Part shown: positions 9,172-16,413 of the stretch, piece after piece
Numbering within the stretch: the first letter of the stretch is position 1
How the letters are laid out: each line of letters starts with the position of its first letter
Translations under genes and position numbers: made by a program
Assembly (NCBI RefSeq): GCF_026683955.1
Contig: NZ_CP113344.1
Coordinates: forward strand, 1-39,587
Reading direction: 5' to 3'
DNA from: Arthrobacter sp. MMS18-M83
GTDB taxonomy: Bacteria > Actinomycetota > Actinomycetes > Actinomycetales > Micrococcaceae
Length of the DNA: 39,587 nt
The notes under the pieces: model-generated
Databases searched by the model: none
What the model saw: only the letters and a program-made list of their open reading frames with translations
Told to the model about the DNA's origin: nothing

Positions 9172-9594
9172 TCATGCGTACCTCACCGCTGTCCACGCGT
9201 CCTGTGGCCACAACGGCCCGGCAGACTCGATCGTGAGTTCAATGTCCGGCCTGCGCACACGGAAGATCACTCCCGGCCCGTCAAGACCCACCGCGCTGAC
9301 AGGGTGCAGGGTCAACAACCCTTCGCGGATAAGAGGACGGGTTACGTCCGCGAAGCCCTCACTGACCAAGGCGCGGCGGGCCACGTTGTCCGGGTAGGAA
9401 ACAACGGCGCAGCGCCCGTCAATCAACTCGCGCACCCCGGCCATCTCCACCAGGGCCTTCAAGACCCGCTCCTGGGACGGGGTTACGCCCAGCGACTCAA
9501 TCCACGCTAGGAAGAACTCACGCTCCCCCGCAGCACGGGCCACCAACTTCTCCGACAACGGCCACGCCGGACCAAAAGGCAAACCACCTGGCAT
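9172..9594 (-). CDS. Unknown small protein, first gene of the transfer operon
   Basis: The 140-residue soluble protein has no signal peptide or membrane segment and I do not recognise it. The middle (SQERVLKALVEMAG..., then RRALVSEGFADVTRPLIREGLLTLHPV) looks mainly helical and could form a winged-helix-like unit, which would fit a regulator or accessory factor. A strong GGGGGAG ribosome-binding site lies 6 bases before ATG 9594. It is the most upstream gene of the leftward transfer operon, so the operon promoter should lie in 9595-9900. Confidence 0.65.
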   Translation of the reverse strand: MPGGLPFGPAWPLSEKLVARAAGEREFFLAWIESLGVTPSQERVLKALVEMAGVRELIDGRCAVVSYPDNVARRALVSEGFADVTRPLIREGLLTLHPVSAVGLDGPGVIFRVRRPDIELTIESAGPLWPQDAWTAVRYA

Positions 9595-10017
9595 CTGATA
9601 CTCCCCCTACATCAACCAACACAGCTACCAACGACCACTGACAATCAGCCCGAATTAGTCCATTTGTTTGGCGGCTACGCGGATTATGCCCACAAGCCGC
9701 CACCAAACGCTTGTCACATGACCTCCATGAGACGCAACTCTCAAAAAGCTAGCTCCCTCCTATACCCCGAAAACCACCAAACCGTGACGTGTGGTGCTTG
9801 ACGCATCCGGTACTGCCCTGTGGCTGAACCGTCACACCGCTCATCCCGCTATTCGCGAGCTCAGGTCAACTCCGCTACTCTCAGCCTAACCTATAATGTT
9901 CACATCAGGCTATCCATATAGGGTCGTATGAGGTTAACAAGGAAGGTCCGGCAGAATGGTTGTGTGCCCCGTGTCTATATGCCCCCGACGAGCCCCAACG
10001 ACGAAACTCGGTCGGCC
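9595..10017. promoter_or_regulatory. Divergent control region between the transfer operon and the regulator/replication genes
   Basis: This 423-base stretch carries no convincing gene other than the short leader listed separately. It holds an imperfect inverted repeat, GTTTGGCGGC (9666-9675) against GCCGCCACCAAAC (9696-9708), and a further direct copy of CCACCAAAC at 9774-9782. These are plausible operator half-sites for the adjacent winged-helix protein. A TATAAT-type -10 for rightward transcription lies at 9892-9897, with only a weak -35. I could not find a convincing -35/-10 pair for the leftward transfer operon. Confidence 0.5.
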
Positions 10018-10021
10018 ATGA
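9956..10021 (+). CDS. Possible 21-residue leader peptide coupled to the winged-helix gene
   Basis: An ATG at 9956 lies 9 bases after a strong AAGGAAGG ribosome-binding site (9939-9946). It opens a 21-codon frame whose TGA (10019-10021) overlaps the ATG of the regulator gene (ATGA at 10018). The regulator has no ribosome-binding site of its own, so its translation would depend on reading this leader. The peptide contains two Cys and several Arg/Pro codons and has no recognised family. An alternative is that the regulator starts at 9928 in its own frame and the small frame is chance. Confidence 0.4.
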   Translation: MVVCPVSICPRRAPTTKLGRP

Positions 10022-10287
10022 GCGTCTTTCAGGTAGGCACGCTTCGCGCGGAGATAATCCGCGACATGGCCCTGCATCCAGACGGATCGACCACGCAGGA
10101 GATTGCAGAGCGGGTAGGAGTCATTGCCCAGCAGGTCTACCGGCACGTTCGCAATCTCAAGAACGAAGGCATCGTGATTACCCTCGGCCAAGGCATAGGG
10201 TACCGCCGTGGGCCGGTCTACGGGCTTGACCGGGCTGCTTTGGAAGCCAAAGCAGCCGCCTTCATGCGCCACCTTTTGGGTGAATGA
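10018..10287 (+). CDS. Winged-helix DNA-binding regulator
   Basis: The 89-residue protein has a clear helix-turn-helix (TTQEIAERVGVIAQQVYRHVRNLKNEG, about residues 26-52) followed by a wing-like segment (IVITLGQGIGYRRGPVYGL). This is the MarR/ArsR-like winged-helix pattern. It sits between the divergent transfer operon and the putative replication gene and probably controls one or both; the repeats in the upstream control region are candidate sites. The ATG at 10018 is chosen because the fold starts shortly after it and because of the ATGA coupling to the upstream leader. An in-frame ATG at 9928 would add 30 residues without a recognisable feature. Confidence 0.75.
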   Translation: MSVFQVGTLRAEIIRDMALHPDGSTTQEIAERVGVIAQQVYRHVRNLKNEGIVITLGQGIGYRRGPVYGLDRAALEAKAAAFMRHLLGE

Positions 10288-10301
10288 AGCTTTGGTGCCA
10301 A

Positions 10302-10347
10302 ATTTCCATGCGGGTCCGCGCCGCGACACGCCGACCCGCATGGAAAT
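10302..10347. repeat. Perfect 15-bp inverted repeat with 16-base spacer
   Basis: ATTTCCATGCGGGTC at 10302-10316 is exactly complementary to 10333-10347. It lies between the winged-helix gene and the small RHH-like gene. There is no T-run after it, so it is less likely a simple terminator than an operator, a replication-control structure or an attenuator. Confidence 0.85.
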
Positions 10348-10385
10348 CCTCCCGTATGCATGCGGAGCGTGACAGGTTAAACCCC

Positions 10386-10619
10386 ATGAGTACACAACCT
10401 GGACGCGTCCGTCAGCCTGATGGCCTCCACCTCGTGCTCTTGCAGGGCAGGGTGAGGCCAGAACGGCGGCACGCAGTCAATGCAGCGGCGGAGAACTCCG
10501 GCCGCTCCCTTGGCCTATACCTCGATGACCTCGTGCGGTACTTGGAAGAGAACGGCGGCTTGCCAGTCTTCCCCCGCCCCGCACCCCAAGCTGACGAGCT
10601 GCCTATTCCGGCAGCTTAA
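10386..10619 (+). CDS. Small ribbon-helix-helix-like plasmid protein
   Basis: The 77-residue protein carries RPERRHAVNAAAENSGRSLGLYLDDLVRYLEENGGLPVFPR. This has the helical pattern of small ribbon-helix-helix-like proteins often found beside replication genes on actinobacterial plasmids. DNA binding and copy-number or replication control are plausible but not shown. The start ATG 10386 follows the 15-bp inverted repeat. An in-frame extension to 10284 would run through that repeat and is rejected. A hairpin follows the stop immediately. Confidence 0.6.
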   Translation: MSTQPGRVRQPDGLHLVLLQGRVRPERRHAVNAAAENSGRSLGLYLDDLVRYLEENGGLPVFPRPAPQADELPIPAA

Positions 10620-10622
10620 AGA

Positions 10623-10647
10623 GAAGGCCCGCACTAGGCGGGCCTTC
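10623..10647. terminator. Hairpin after the RHH-like gene, possible terminator
   Basis: GAAGGCCCGC (10623-10632) and GCGGGCCTTC (10638-10647) form a perfect 10-bp stem with the loop ACTAG just after the stop at 10619. The downstream flank is AAAAG rather than a T-run, so it is a weak or factor-assisted terminator, or an attenuator before the next gene, whose ATG follows only a few bases later. Confidence 0.5.
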
Positions 10648-10653
10648 AAAAGT

Positions 10654-12030
10654 ATGCGTTCAGATCCTCATCTTGGCGGATCGCGATCTGAACTGTTCGA
10701 AGCTCCCTCTCACGAGGAGGCTCCCTTTTTCGTACCTTCGAACGAAAGGTTACTGCTGCCTATGGTACCGGAAGCAGCTTTCGCGTCAACGCATGCCCGG
10801 GCGAGTCTTGACCGGCAAGAAAAGCCCGGGCACGGCCCCCAGAGGCTCCAACTGGCCCCGAACCATACGCCGGCACTTGCCCAGGACATTGGTGCCCTGC
10901 GCCCCACAGGGACGGATCCGGCTCCCGTTCCGCAGACAGAGGACGAGAAGCCGGCGGCTGACCGCTCCAAGTGGCGGCGGGTGAACCGCAGGTCCGAACG
11001 GCGGCCGGACATTGTATTTGCGGCCGTCCCGGACGGCTCCCAGCGGGCTGCCAGAGCCTCCCAGTGGCTCACCACAGTGAAGAACCACCCGGACATCCTG
11101 GCAATGAACTCGCAGGGCCGCAGGAACCTGATCATCATCGCGACGCTGCTGCTGCCCGCCCTCGTAACGAGAACCATGACCACATCTCCCGGCTGGGACT
11201 ACCTCATCCGAAAGGCTCTCGTCTCGGAAAAGACCGTCGAGAGGCACCTAAAGCGGCTCGCAACGCTGGGCCTTCTCGGCGTTGTAGCTTCTGGGCGCCT
11301 GGCAGGGTTCACTCCCAAGAGCAGCGGACAAAAGATCAACGAACGTGCCGTGTACGTCCTCTGCGTTCCACACGGCTTGGGGAGTGTGGATAAAAGTGAC
11401 GGTCCTACCGTGAGGGAGTTACGTAGTAACCCCCTACACGCGCGCGAGACTTCGCAAACTTTGAAAGGAGCGGCTACGCCGCCGCAAATCCTTTCAGGCA
11501 CCGCCCCAGGGGGCGTTGCAGCCCCACCACCGGGACATCGGCAGCACCCAGACTGCTCACTCCGGGTAACGCCAGCCGGGACATCCCGGGGGGCGTTCCG
11601 GAATGCTGCCTCGGTCGCCGTCCGCGAACTCATGCACCACTCCCTGGCGCTCCGGCATGCCCGTCCGGCATTCCTGGCATGGGTTTGCCGGCCCTTCTTC
11701 CTGGCCGGTTGGAATGCATCCGACATCAAGCACGCCATCGACAACCGCCCTGACAGCACCCGAATCCCCCACGACGCCGCCCACGGCGTCGCCCCCGAGA
11801 ACCTGGCCCGCTGGGCACAGGAGCGTCTCTCACACTGGCTCACCCCCGACGGCACTCCCCTGCCGTCCCGGGACCAGCGGCTCGAAGCCGACCGCCGCCA
11901 GAAACGCGCCCAGGCGCAAGCCGCTGCGGTTCGGCACGCTGAGCGGCAAGCCCAGGCGGCAGCGCCCGCCCAACCCATCTCCGAAGAAAAGGCCCGCGCC
12001 CTGGCCGCGATCCGCGCTCTCCGCAAATGA
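10654..12030 (+). CDS. Putative plasmid replication initiator (winged-helix Rep)
   Basis: The protein has 458 residues from ATG 10654. An in-frame ATG at 10762, 12 bases after GAAAGG, would give 422. A proline-rich N-terminus leads to a helix-turn-helix region (SPGWDYLIRKALVSEKTVERHLKRLATLGLLGVVASGR) in the middle. The C-terminal half is basic and Ala/Gln/Arg rich and ends in a coiled-coil-like stretch. This winged-helix plus basic C-terminal layout matches proteins annotated as replication initiators on Arthrobacter and Rhodococcus plasmids. No catalytic replication motif is visible, so it could instead be a large DNA-binding regulator. Its position beside a small RHH-like gene and strong inverted repeats supports a replication module. 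Confidence 0.55.
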   Translation: MRSDPHLGGSRSELFEAPSHEEAPFFVPSNERLLLPMVPEAAFASTHARASLDRQEKPGHGPQRLQLAPNHTPALAQDIGALRPTGTDPAPVPQTEDEKPAADRSKWRRVNRRSERRPDIVFAAVPDGSQRAARASQWLTTVKNHPDILAMNSQGRRNLIIIATLLLPALVTRTMTTSPGWDYLIRKALVSEKTVERHLKRLATLGLLGVVASGRLAGFTPKSSGQKINERAVYVLCVPHGLGSVDKSDGPTVRELRSNPLHARETSQTLKGAATPPQILSGTAPGGVAAPPPGHRQHPDCSLRVTPAGTSRGAFRNAASVAVRELMHHSLALRHARPAFLAWVCRPFFLAGWNASDIKHAIDNRPDSTRIPHDAAHGVAPENLARWAQERLSHWLTPDGTPLPSRDQRLEADRRQKRAQAQAAAVRHAERQAQAAAPAQPISEEKARALAAIRALRK

Positions 12031-12208
12031 GAAGCAAAACCACGCGCTGACACCCAATGTGGACCGCTTTGAGATTCATCCTCCGGTCTCCACCGGCCCA
12101 CAGTGGGGACAGCGCAACGGATAAGTCGGGGCGGCTTGTGAAAAAGTGAAATATCCAACGATAAGTTTTTGCCGGCGCCACCGCATGAGGACTGAGGCAG
12201 TCAAGGGA

Positions 12209-12237
12209 TTGTGGCAGATTCCATAGAGTTCTATACT
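12209..12237 (+). promoter_or_regulatory. Promoter for a leaderless gene inside the Tn3-like element
   Basis: TTGTGG (12209-12214) and TATACT (12232-12237) are 17 bases apart. The predicted transcript start falls at or next to ATG 12244, so the message would be leaderless, which is common in actinobacteria. Confidence 0.6.
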
Positions 12238-12243
12238 CACAGC

Positions 12244-12654
12244 ATGGGAAACACGCCTTTTAGAGATACAGCAAAAAAGATAAACAAGACTAAGGACTAT
12301 CAGGACATGGCGCATGAGAGCGAGCGAGCGCGCTCTCATGGTTGGTGGAGGAACCTTGTCGAGTACGGGGCCTGGAACGGTCCAGGAAGCAACCGAGTCG
12401 CACCCCCCGACCCTCAGGCCATACCGGGAATCGCCAAGCTGTTCGGCACGACCGAGGAGCAGGTGCGCGCAATGGTGGCCGCCGACTGGTACCACGTGTA
12501 CCCCGACACCGAGATTTCCGCTCGCGTGCAGCGGCTTGCCCCTTTGCTCGACCGTTTGACCGACGACGACGCTGACCTCGCTGAGAAGCTGGTACGTCGA
12601 CTCGACGCTGACTTTCTCGAGCGGTTCACGCGTGGAGCCGACGCTGAGCACTAA
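12244..12654 (+). CDS. Unknown regulator-like protein, left passenger of the Tn3-like element
   Basis: The 136-residue soluble protein has a charged N-terminus (KKINKTKDYQDMAHESERARSHGWW), then an IPGIAKLFGTTEEQVRAMVAADWY segment with helix-turn-helix character, and an acidic helical C-terminus. It may be a DNA-binding regulator, but I recognise no family. The start is taken at ATG 12244, where a consensus-spaced promoter would start a leaderless mRNA; the in-frame GTG at 12211 falls inside the -35 box. It is convergent with the other passenger gene. Confidence 0.65.
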   Translation: MGNTPFRDTAKKINKTKDYQDMAHESERARSHGWWRNLVEYGAWNGPGSNRVAPPDPQAIPGIAKLFGTTEEQVRAMVAADWYHVYPDTEISARVQRLAPLLDRLTDDDADLAEKLVRRLDADFLERFTRGADAEH

Positions 12655-12791
12655 TACGGGTACTACAACTACCCCTTATAGGCGCGGTACCCCTAAAGGT
12701 GTTCCGAGCCGCCAATTTTATGGAACCTGTGGACAGTGGTCGAGAACGACCGTTTGTGATGCGCTCTCGAGATGAAATGTCCCGACCTGAT

Positions 12792-13313
12792 TCAGTGGGA
12801 CCAGATGCCTTCTTTAGCTGGCACGATCCCGATTGCCCAGCTTTCGCCGCTAAGCGTCACTGGACCTCTTGGGTCCGGTTCGGCGCCAACTACTCTCCAC
12901 CCGCGCGGCGCGTAGTCCTCTTTGAGGCGTGCGATGCGCTCGGCCGTGGTCAGGGGGCCGAGAACGCCTCGTGGCTGAATAGTCGCATCGACGCACAGGC
13001 CGTCTCGACAGTTTTGGCTGCAGACATGTCCTGTGAGTTCGTCAGGAACCAGGCCAAATTTCCCTCTGGCACACGTGATGCACACGTACCGGACATCAGA
13101 TCTTGGGTACGTAATGTCCCCTGATTCCGGAGGGGTGGGCCCAACGTAGCCTCTTTGGCCGTTCTCCGGAACGGCCTCGCACTGCTCGCAGACTGCGCCT
13201 GGCGGCCAACCAGTCTCGAAGCTACGACGGCCGTCAATCCAGATCAACGGATGTTGCCAGGAACGTACTGTCCTGAGGTCCCACGAAGCGCCCGGGTGAG
13301 TCATGAGGTCCAT
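12792..13313 (-). CDS. Unknown Cys-rich protein, right passenger of the Tn3-like element
   Basis: The 173-residue protein has several Cys pairs (CEQC, CITC, CSQNC plus a further Cys), suggesting zinc binding. The N-terminal part is Trp rich (SWDLRTVRSWQHPLIWIDG). There is no signal peptide or membrane segment and I do not recognise the family. The ATG at 13313 or the second ATG four codons later could be the start; no strong ribosome-binding site is seen at either. It lies inside the element bounded by Tn3-type repeats and converges on the other passenger gene. Confidence 0.6.
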   Translation of the reverse strand: MDLMTHPGASWDLRTVRSWQHPLIWIDGRRSFETGWPPGAVCEQCEAVPENGQRGYVGPTPPESGDITYPRSDVRYVCITCARGKFGLVPDELTGHVCSQNCRDGLCVDATIQPRGVLGPLTTAERIARLKEDYAPRGWRVVGAEPDPRGPVTLSGESWAIGIVPAKEGIWSH

Positions 13314-13385
13314 CGTAACGTGCAGGAAAAATCCCGGCGGAAACGGCTTATCGTTGGATATTTAACTTTTTCACGAGCCGCCCCT

Positions 13386-14063
13386 TTACGGCCAGCATGC
13401 GGGATAGGTGTGTTTTTTGCCCGCCAGATCATTGGGGTCAACCGAGCCGTCCTGGAGAAAATTTACCCAGGTTGTCGGACAGTCGTAAAACCCGGTGGTC
13501 GACGAAGTCTCCGGATACCCGGAATAACATTCATCCGCGAAAGGCGCCATGATGATGAGCTTTCCGTGTAAAGCGGTACATCCAGCCTGTTCGCGGGTGA
13601 GCGCAGCCTGGCGTGCGGCGGTGGCGTCAGTCAGAGCGGCTTGCTGCGACGCGTAGGCGGACGCTCTTGCATCCGCGCCCGACCGATATTGGTCTTGCTG
13701 GGTCGCTTTTTCGTCGCACGAGCGTACGTATGCCTGGGCAACACCGAGTGCAGCGGATGAGGAGGCCCCGACGTACTGCGACAGGTCTATCTGAAGCGAA
13801 ACGTTCCCCTGGCTGTCCCCTGTTGCAAGGTAATGCAGCACTGCATTACCCAGGTCACACTGTGGGTGCTGTGCTGTGACTGGGCTGGACGTCGGCGCGG
13901 CCGGGCTGGCCGGCGGGACCGAAACAGGGACATGCGACGGCGTCGCGGCCGCCGTCGCTGTTGCGCGAGCGTTGGAGGTAGGCACCGGCTGAGAGCATCC
14001 CTCAAGAGCCATGACCGCTATCAGCCCGAGCGAAATGATGGCCGCCGCCCTCACGTTCCTCAT
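13386..14063 (-). CDS. Secreted lipoprotein of unknown function
   Basis: The 225-residue precursor has a signal peptide (MRNVRAAAIISLGLIAVMALEGC) with a lipobox LEGC. The mature protein therefore begins at a Cys near residue 23 and would be membrane-anchored. A Thr/Ala/Pro/Ser linker is followed by a mainly helical domain with an Ala/Gln-rich coiled-coil-like stretch and several Cys. The ribosome-binding site GCGGGGG lies 6 bases before ATG 14063. The stop lies one base outside the right end of the Tn3-like element, so the insertion may have reshaped the C-terminus. The overall style resembles the other plasmid lipoprotein at 32973-34040. Confidence 0.75.
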   Translation of the reverse strand: MRNVRAAAIISLGLIAVMALEGCSQPVPTSNARATATAAATPSHVPVSVPPASPAAPTSSPVTAQHPQCDLGNAVLHYLATGDSQGNVSLQIDLSQYVGASSSAALGVAQAYVRSCDEKATQQDQYRSGADARASAYASQQAALTDATAARQAALTREQAGCTALHGKLIIMAPFADECYSGYPETSSTTGFYDCPTTWVNFLQDGSVDPNDLAGKKHTYPACWP

Positions 14064-14395
14064 TCGATACCCCCGCTCGAAGCTGGGGCCAGCCGTGCCC
14101 AGACAGCAGCCAGTATAAATGCGGCCATCCGGTTGCAACAGACGCATGAACAGGGCAAATCAATCAGACACCGTTTGTAGTCCCCCCGCCGGCCCAGAAA
14201 ATACAAGGGACCGTGCGTAACGGTTGCCGCTTACGCCACCTTCGCAACGGGCACCTGCCTTAGCGATACACCCGGAGGCGAAGGTCTCCCCCCCCCCGGA
14301 ACCGGCCCGCACGCTAAGGCCAGGGCTGATCCTTTCCGGTGAAATATCGGCGCTAACGTCGGATATTTCACTTTTTCACAGGCCACCCCAAGTTC
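14064..14395. other. Gene-free stretch with a C10 tract and a decayed Tn3-type repeat
   Basis: No convincing gene is seen. The stretch holds the upstream region of the lipoprotein gene, a run of ten C at 14288-14297 and the third 38-bp Tn3-type end at 14352-14389. The C-run is outside any gene, so it is not an obvious phase-variation switch. Confidence 0.6.
14352..14389. repeat. Third, decayed Tn3-type 38-bp terminal repeat
   Basis: Read on the minus strand it begins GGGG and shares 32 of 38 positions with the left end at 12128. It faces the same way as the right end at 13347-13384. The pentamer outside it (AAGTT, 14390-14394) nearly matches the pentamer outside the left end (AAGTC). GTGAAATATC at 14339-14348 is exactly complementary to 14362-14371, as if two ends lie head to head. 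Confidence 0.65.
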
Positions 14396-14743
14396 CCCAT
14401 GGTCCAAGCCATGGGCGGCCGTCTCCCCTGGTCGTTGTGGATGGGTTCTTTTCAGCCGGGACGACACACTCCGGTGTGCGGGGCTCGGTTTCGGAGCGAT
14501 CACACCGTGGGCACGTGGCAGGGTTCCAAGGCGCTCAGGGGGCTACCAGCTCGGTCACGGGCGGTGATTGCCACAGCTGGCGACGGCGACAATCACCACC
14601 ACCTTCCGCACGACCGCGTGATCCAAGCAATGGCAGATTCCGCTACTTCTGGAAAAGCAGAAATCTACATTCCAAGAAATCCGGAAAACTTCCTAGAAAT
14701 CTCCTAGGGGGACTTGCGAAAAACTTCCTAGGGGGGGTAGAAT
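14396..14743 (+). repeat. Promoter module, copy A (upstream of ardC)
   Basis: This roughly 350-base module recurs at 16414-16760. From 14584 to about 14735 the two copies are almost identical, differing at only two positions before the promoter spacer. The outer part (14396-14475) is also clearly homologous and the middle is diverged. It contains an AATCTACATTCC box (14662-14673), paired CCTAGGGGG boxes and the promoter listed separately. It carries no convincing protein frame. Confidence 0.85.
14714..14743 (+). promoter_or_regulatory. Promoter A for the antirestriction gene
   Basis: TTGCGA (14714-14719) and TAGAAT (14738-14743) are 18 bases apart. Two CCTAGGGGG boxes, one just upstream of the -35 and one inside the spacer, look like operator half-sites. 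The mRNA would carry a short leader with a GAAGGAG ribosome-binding site before ATG 14783. Confidence 0.65.
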
Positions 14744-14782
14744 AGAGATAAGAAAACAGCCCATCCCGAAGGAGCAGCCACC

Positions 14783-15664
14783 ATGGCCACCGCCACCAAG
14801 ACCCGCAAGACAGCCGAAGAGCGCAAGGCTCAGGCCGAGGCACTTCACGCACAGCTCACCGCGCAAATCGAAACCTTCACCGGCTCGGATGAGTGGATGA
14901 AGTTTCTGGCCTTCGCCCAGGCATTCCACGCCTACAGCCTCAATAACGTCATTCTCATCCTCTCCCAGTGCAACATCGCCAGCCGCGTTGCAGGCTTCCG
15001 CAAGTGGCAGGAACTCGGCCGTCAGGTCCGCAAGGGTGAGAAGGCCATCAAGATTTTCGGTTACAGCACCAAGAAGGTCACCGAAACCAACGAGGTCACC
15101 GGGGAGGACGAGGAGAAGACCGTCGTCCGCTTCCCCATCCTCTCCGTTTTCGACATCTCACAGACCGACGTCATGGAAGGGGCCGAGGACTACAGCAGCC
15201 CCGCCCGCCGCCTTATCGGATCCGATGATCTGGGCATCGTCGCCAAGGTCACCGACTTTCTGACCGCGCGCGGCTGGTGCGTCGCACATGAGGCCATCCC
15301 CGGCGAGGTCAACGGCTACACGACCACTGACGGCACGCGCCGCGTAGTGATCGATGCGAACCTCTCCCCCGCACAGTCAGCCAAGACCGCCATCCACGAG
15401 GCCGCCCACGTCATCTTGCACGCCGACGAGGACCACAAGGAATACGTGGCACACCGAGGCGTCAAGGAAACCGAGGCCGAGAGCGTGGCCTACGTCATGG
15501 CCGGAATGCTCGGCCTCGACACCAGCGCCTACAGCGTCGGATACGTCGCCGGATGGGCCAAGGCCGACATCGAAACCGTCAAGGCCACCGCTGCGAACGT
15601 CCTCCGCGCTGTCCACGAGCTCGCGGAAGCCCTCGGCCCCGGCAGCGACGACGAAGCCGCCTAG
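14783..15664 (+). CDS. ardC: ArdC-family antirestriction protein
   Basis: ArdC proteins protect incoming plasmid DNA against restriction in the recipient. This 293-residue protein has the ssDNA-binding-type N-terminal domain (FAQAFHAYSLNNVILILSQ...RVAGFRKWQELGRQVRKGEKAIKIF) and a C-terminal zinc metallopeptidase-like domain with HEAAH at 205-209 followed by ETEAESVAYVMAGMLGLD. Length and domain order are typical of the family. Start ATG 14783 has a GAAGGAG ribosome-binding site. The gene is driven by promoter module A, a near-duplicate of the one at 16.4-16.8 kb, and opens the antirestriction and small-protein cluster. The exact restriction types blocked cannot be read from sequence. Confidence 0.9.
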   Translation: MATATKTRKTAEERKAQAEALHAQLTAQIETFTGSDEWMKFLAFAQAFHAYSLNNVILILSQCNIASRVAGFRKWQELGRQVRKGEKAIKIFGYSTKKVTETNEVTGEDEEKTVVRFPILSVFDISQTDVMEGAEDYSSPARRLIGSDDLGIVAKVTDFLTARGWCVAHEAIPGEVNGYTTTDGTRRVVIDANLSPAQSAKTAIHEAAHVILHADEDHKEYVAHRGVKETEAESVAYVMAGMLGLDTSAYSVGYVAGWAKADIETVKATAANVLRAVHELAEALGPGSDDEAA

Positions 15665-15714
15665 ATCGGCCCCGGGGCGGCCCGGGAGGGTCGCCCCTAT
15701 GAAAGGAACCAGCC

Positions 15715-15963
15715 ATGAACCAACTCGAAGGCCAGGGCGAACTCTTCGCCATCGCGCCCGATCCATTGATCTACACCAACGGCGAGCACCCCACCCACTG
15801 CGTGAAGTGCCGCGAAAAGCTCACGATGGGCTACGAGAGCGCGGGCGGGAAGGGCTACCGCTGGGAGAAATGCCAGAAGTGCAGCCGGACCCCCGACCCA
15901 GAGTTCCGCCGGAAACTGCGGGAAGCAGTCCACGCTGCCAGCGAGGCAGCAGAGAGCGAATAG
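15715..15963 (+). CDS. Small zinc-ribbon-like protein with N-terminal QxxLF motif
   Basis: The 82-residue protein has two CxxC pairs (CVKC and CQKC, about 21 residues apart) that probably bind one zinc. At residues 7-11 it has QGELF, matching the QxxLF pattern of sliding-clamp-binding peptides. The same motif sits at the same residues in the protein at 17738. A GAAAGGAAC ribosome-binding site precedes ATG 15715. It follows ardC by 50 bases and is probably cotranscribed with it. No enzymatic function is evident. Confidence 0.75.
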   Translation: MNQLEGQGELFAIAPDPLIYTNGEHPTHCVKCREKLTMGYESAGGKGYRWEKCQKCSRTPDPEFRRKLREAVHAASEAAESE

Positions 15964-15973
15964 GGACCAGGAA

Positions 15974-16019
15974 GCGGCGGCCGAAAGGCCGCCGCCGGCC
16001 GAGCTTGCGAGGCCGGCGG
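15974..16019. terminator. Two overlapping GC hairpins between convergent genes
   Basis: GCGGCGGCC-GAAA-GGCCGCCGC (15974-15995) overlaps CCGCCGGCC/GGCCGGCGG (15992-16000 with 16011-16019). The two stems compete for 15992-15995, so only one can form fully. Lying between the convergent stops at 15963 and 16076, they probably end transcription from one or both sides, although there is no T-run. Confidence 0.55.
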
Positions 16020-16075
16020 TTCACGGCAGACTCCCGATGCTCCAGGCCTGCCGCAGCCGACTCGCCTGACGGGCC

Positions 16076-16357
16076 TTACACTCCCGGGAATCCCGCGGCC
16101 TGAGCGGTCTTGTTCCACTCGTTAATCCGGGAGCTGAGCATTTTGCTCAGCTCTTGCGCGGTGGTCGAGTGGAGGTAGTGGCGGACGCCATGGATCGTAA
16201 CTTCAATGCATTCCTCCTGATCCTTTCCGGTCAGAGCCACGCCCACATGACCATGCGGCCAATCCTGCGCCGCTGTTGGCTCGTGGGTCTCAGTGACCGG
16301 CTCGCGTATCACTTTCACCTGCTGACGTTCGGCCTTCAAACGGCTTGCTTTCCCCAT
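16076..16357 (-). CDS. Unknown small protein (93 residues)
   Basis: The protein begins MGKASRLKAERQQVK, a basic start, with WPHGHVGVALTG and ECIEVTIHGVRHYLHSTTAQELSKMLSSRINEWNK further on. The pattern is soluble and mixed alpha/beta, and I recognise no family. ATG 16357 has an AAGGAG ribosome-binding site 6 bases upstream, so it is preferred over longer in-frame starts that run through promoter module B. The gene points against its neighbours and its upstream region abuts module B. Confidence 0.65.
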   Translation of the reverse strand: MGKASRLKAERQQVKVIREPVTETHEPTAAQDWPHGHVGVALTGKDQEECIEVTIHGVRHYLHSTTAQELSKMLSSRINEWNKTAQAAGFPGV

Positions 16358-16413
16358 GGGGCTCCTTCTTGAGATTCGGTCTAGCAAAGTATCGCTGACA
16401 ACCGGACAGCTTT

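Larger units (their letters stand above)
12128..13384. mobile_element. Non-autonomous element bounded by 38-bp Tn3-family-type inverted repeats
   Basis: The left end (12128-12165) and right end (13347-13384) are inverted 38-mers differing at 2 positions. Each starts with GGGG at the outer edge and finishes with ACGATAAG inside, the length and terminal pattern of Tn3-family repeats. The 1,257-bp interior holds two convergent genes but no transposase or resolvase, so it would need a transposase in trans. The flanking pentamers (AAGTC at the left, TTTAC at the right) do not match, so no target duplication is seen. A third, more divergent copy lies at 14352-14389. Confidence 0.75.

Noticed and set aside
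9518..9706. Minus-strand 62-codon frame upstream of the first transfer gene
   Set aside because: It overlaps the real gene in another frame and crosses the inverted repeat of the control region. It has no ribosome-binding site and no coherent pattern.
14288..14297. C10 homopolymer as a phase-variation switch
   Set aside because: It lies outside any gene and outside a visible promoter spacer. A sequencing-prone tract is the simpler view.
14231..14503. Minus-strand frame sharing a SSRLKRT..PQR..GETAA stretch with a frame at 16381-16647
   Set aside because: The shared peptide is only the translation of the duplicated promoter module. It drifts at third positions no less than elsewhere, so it is not evidence of coding.
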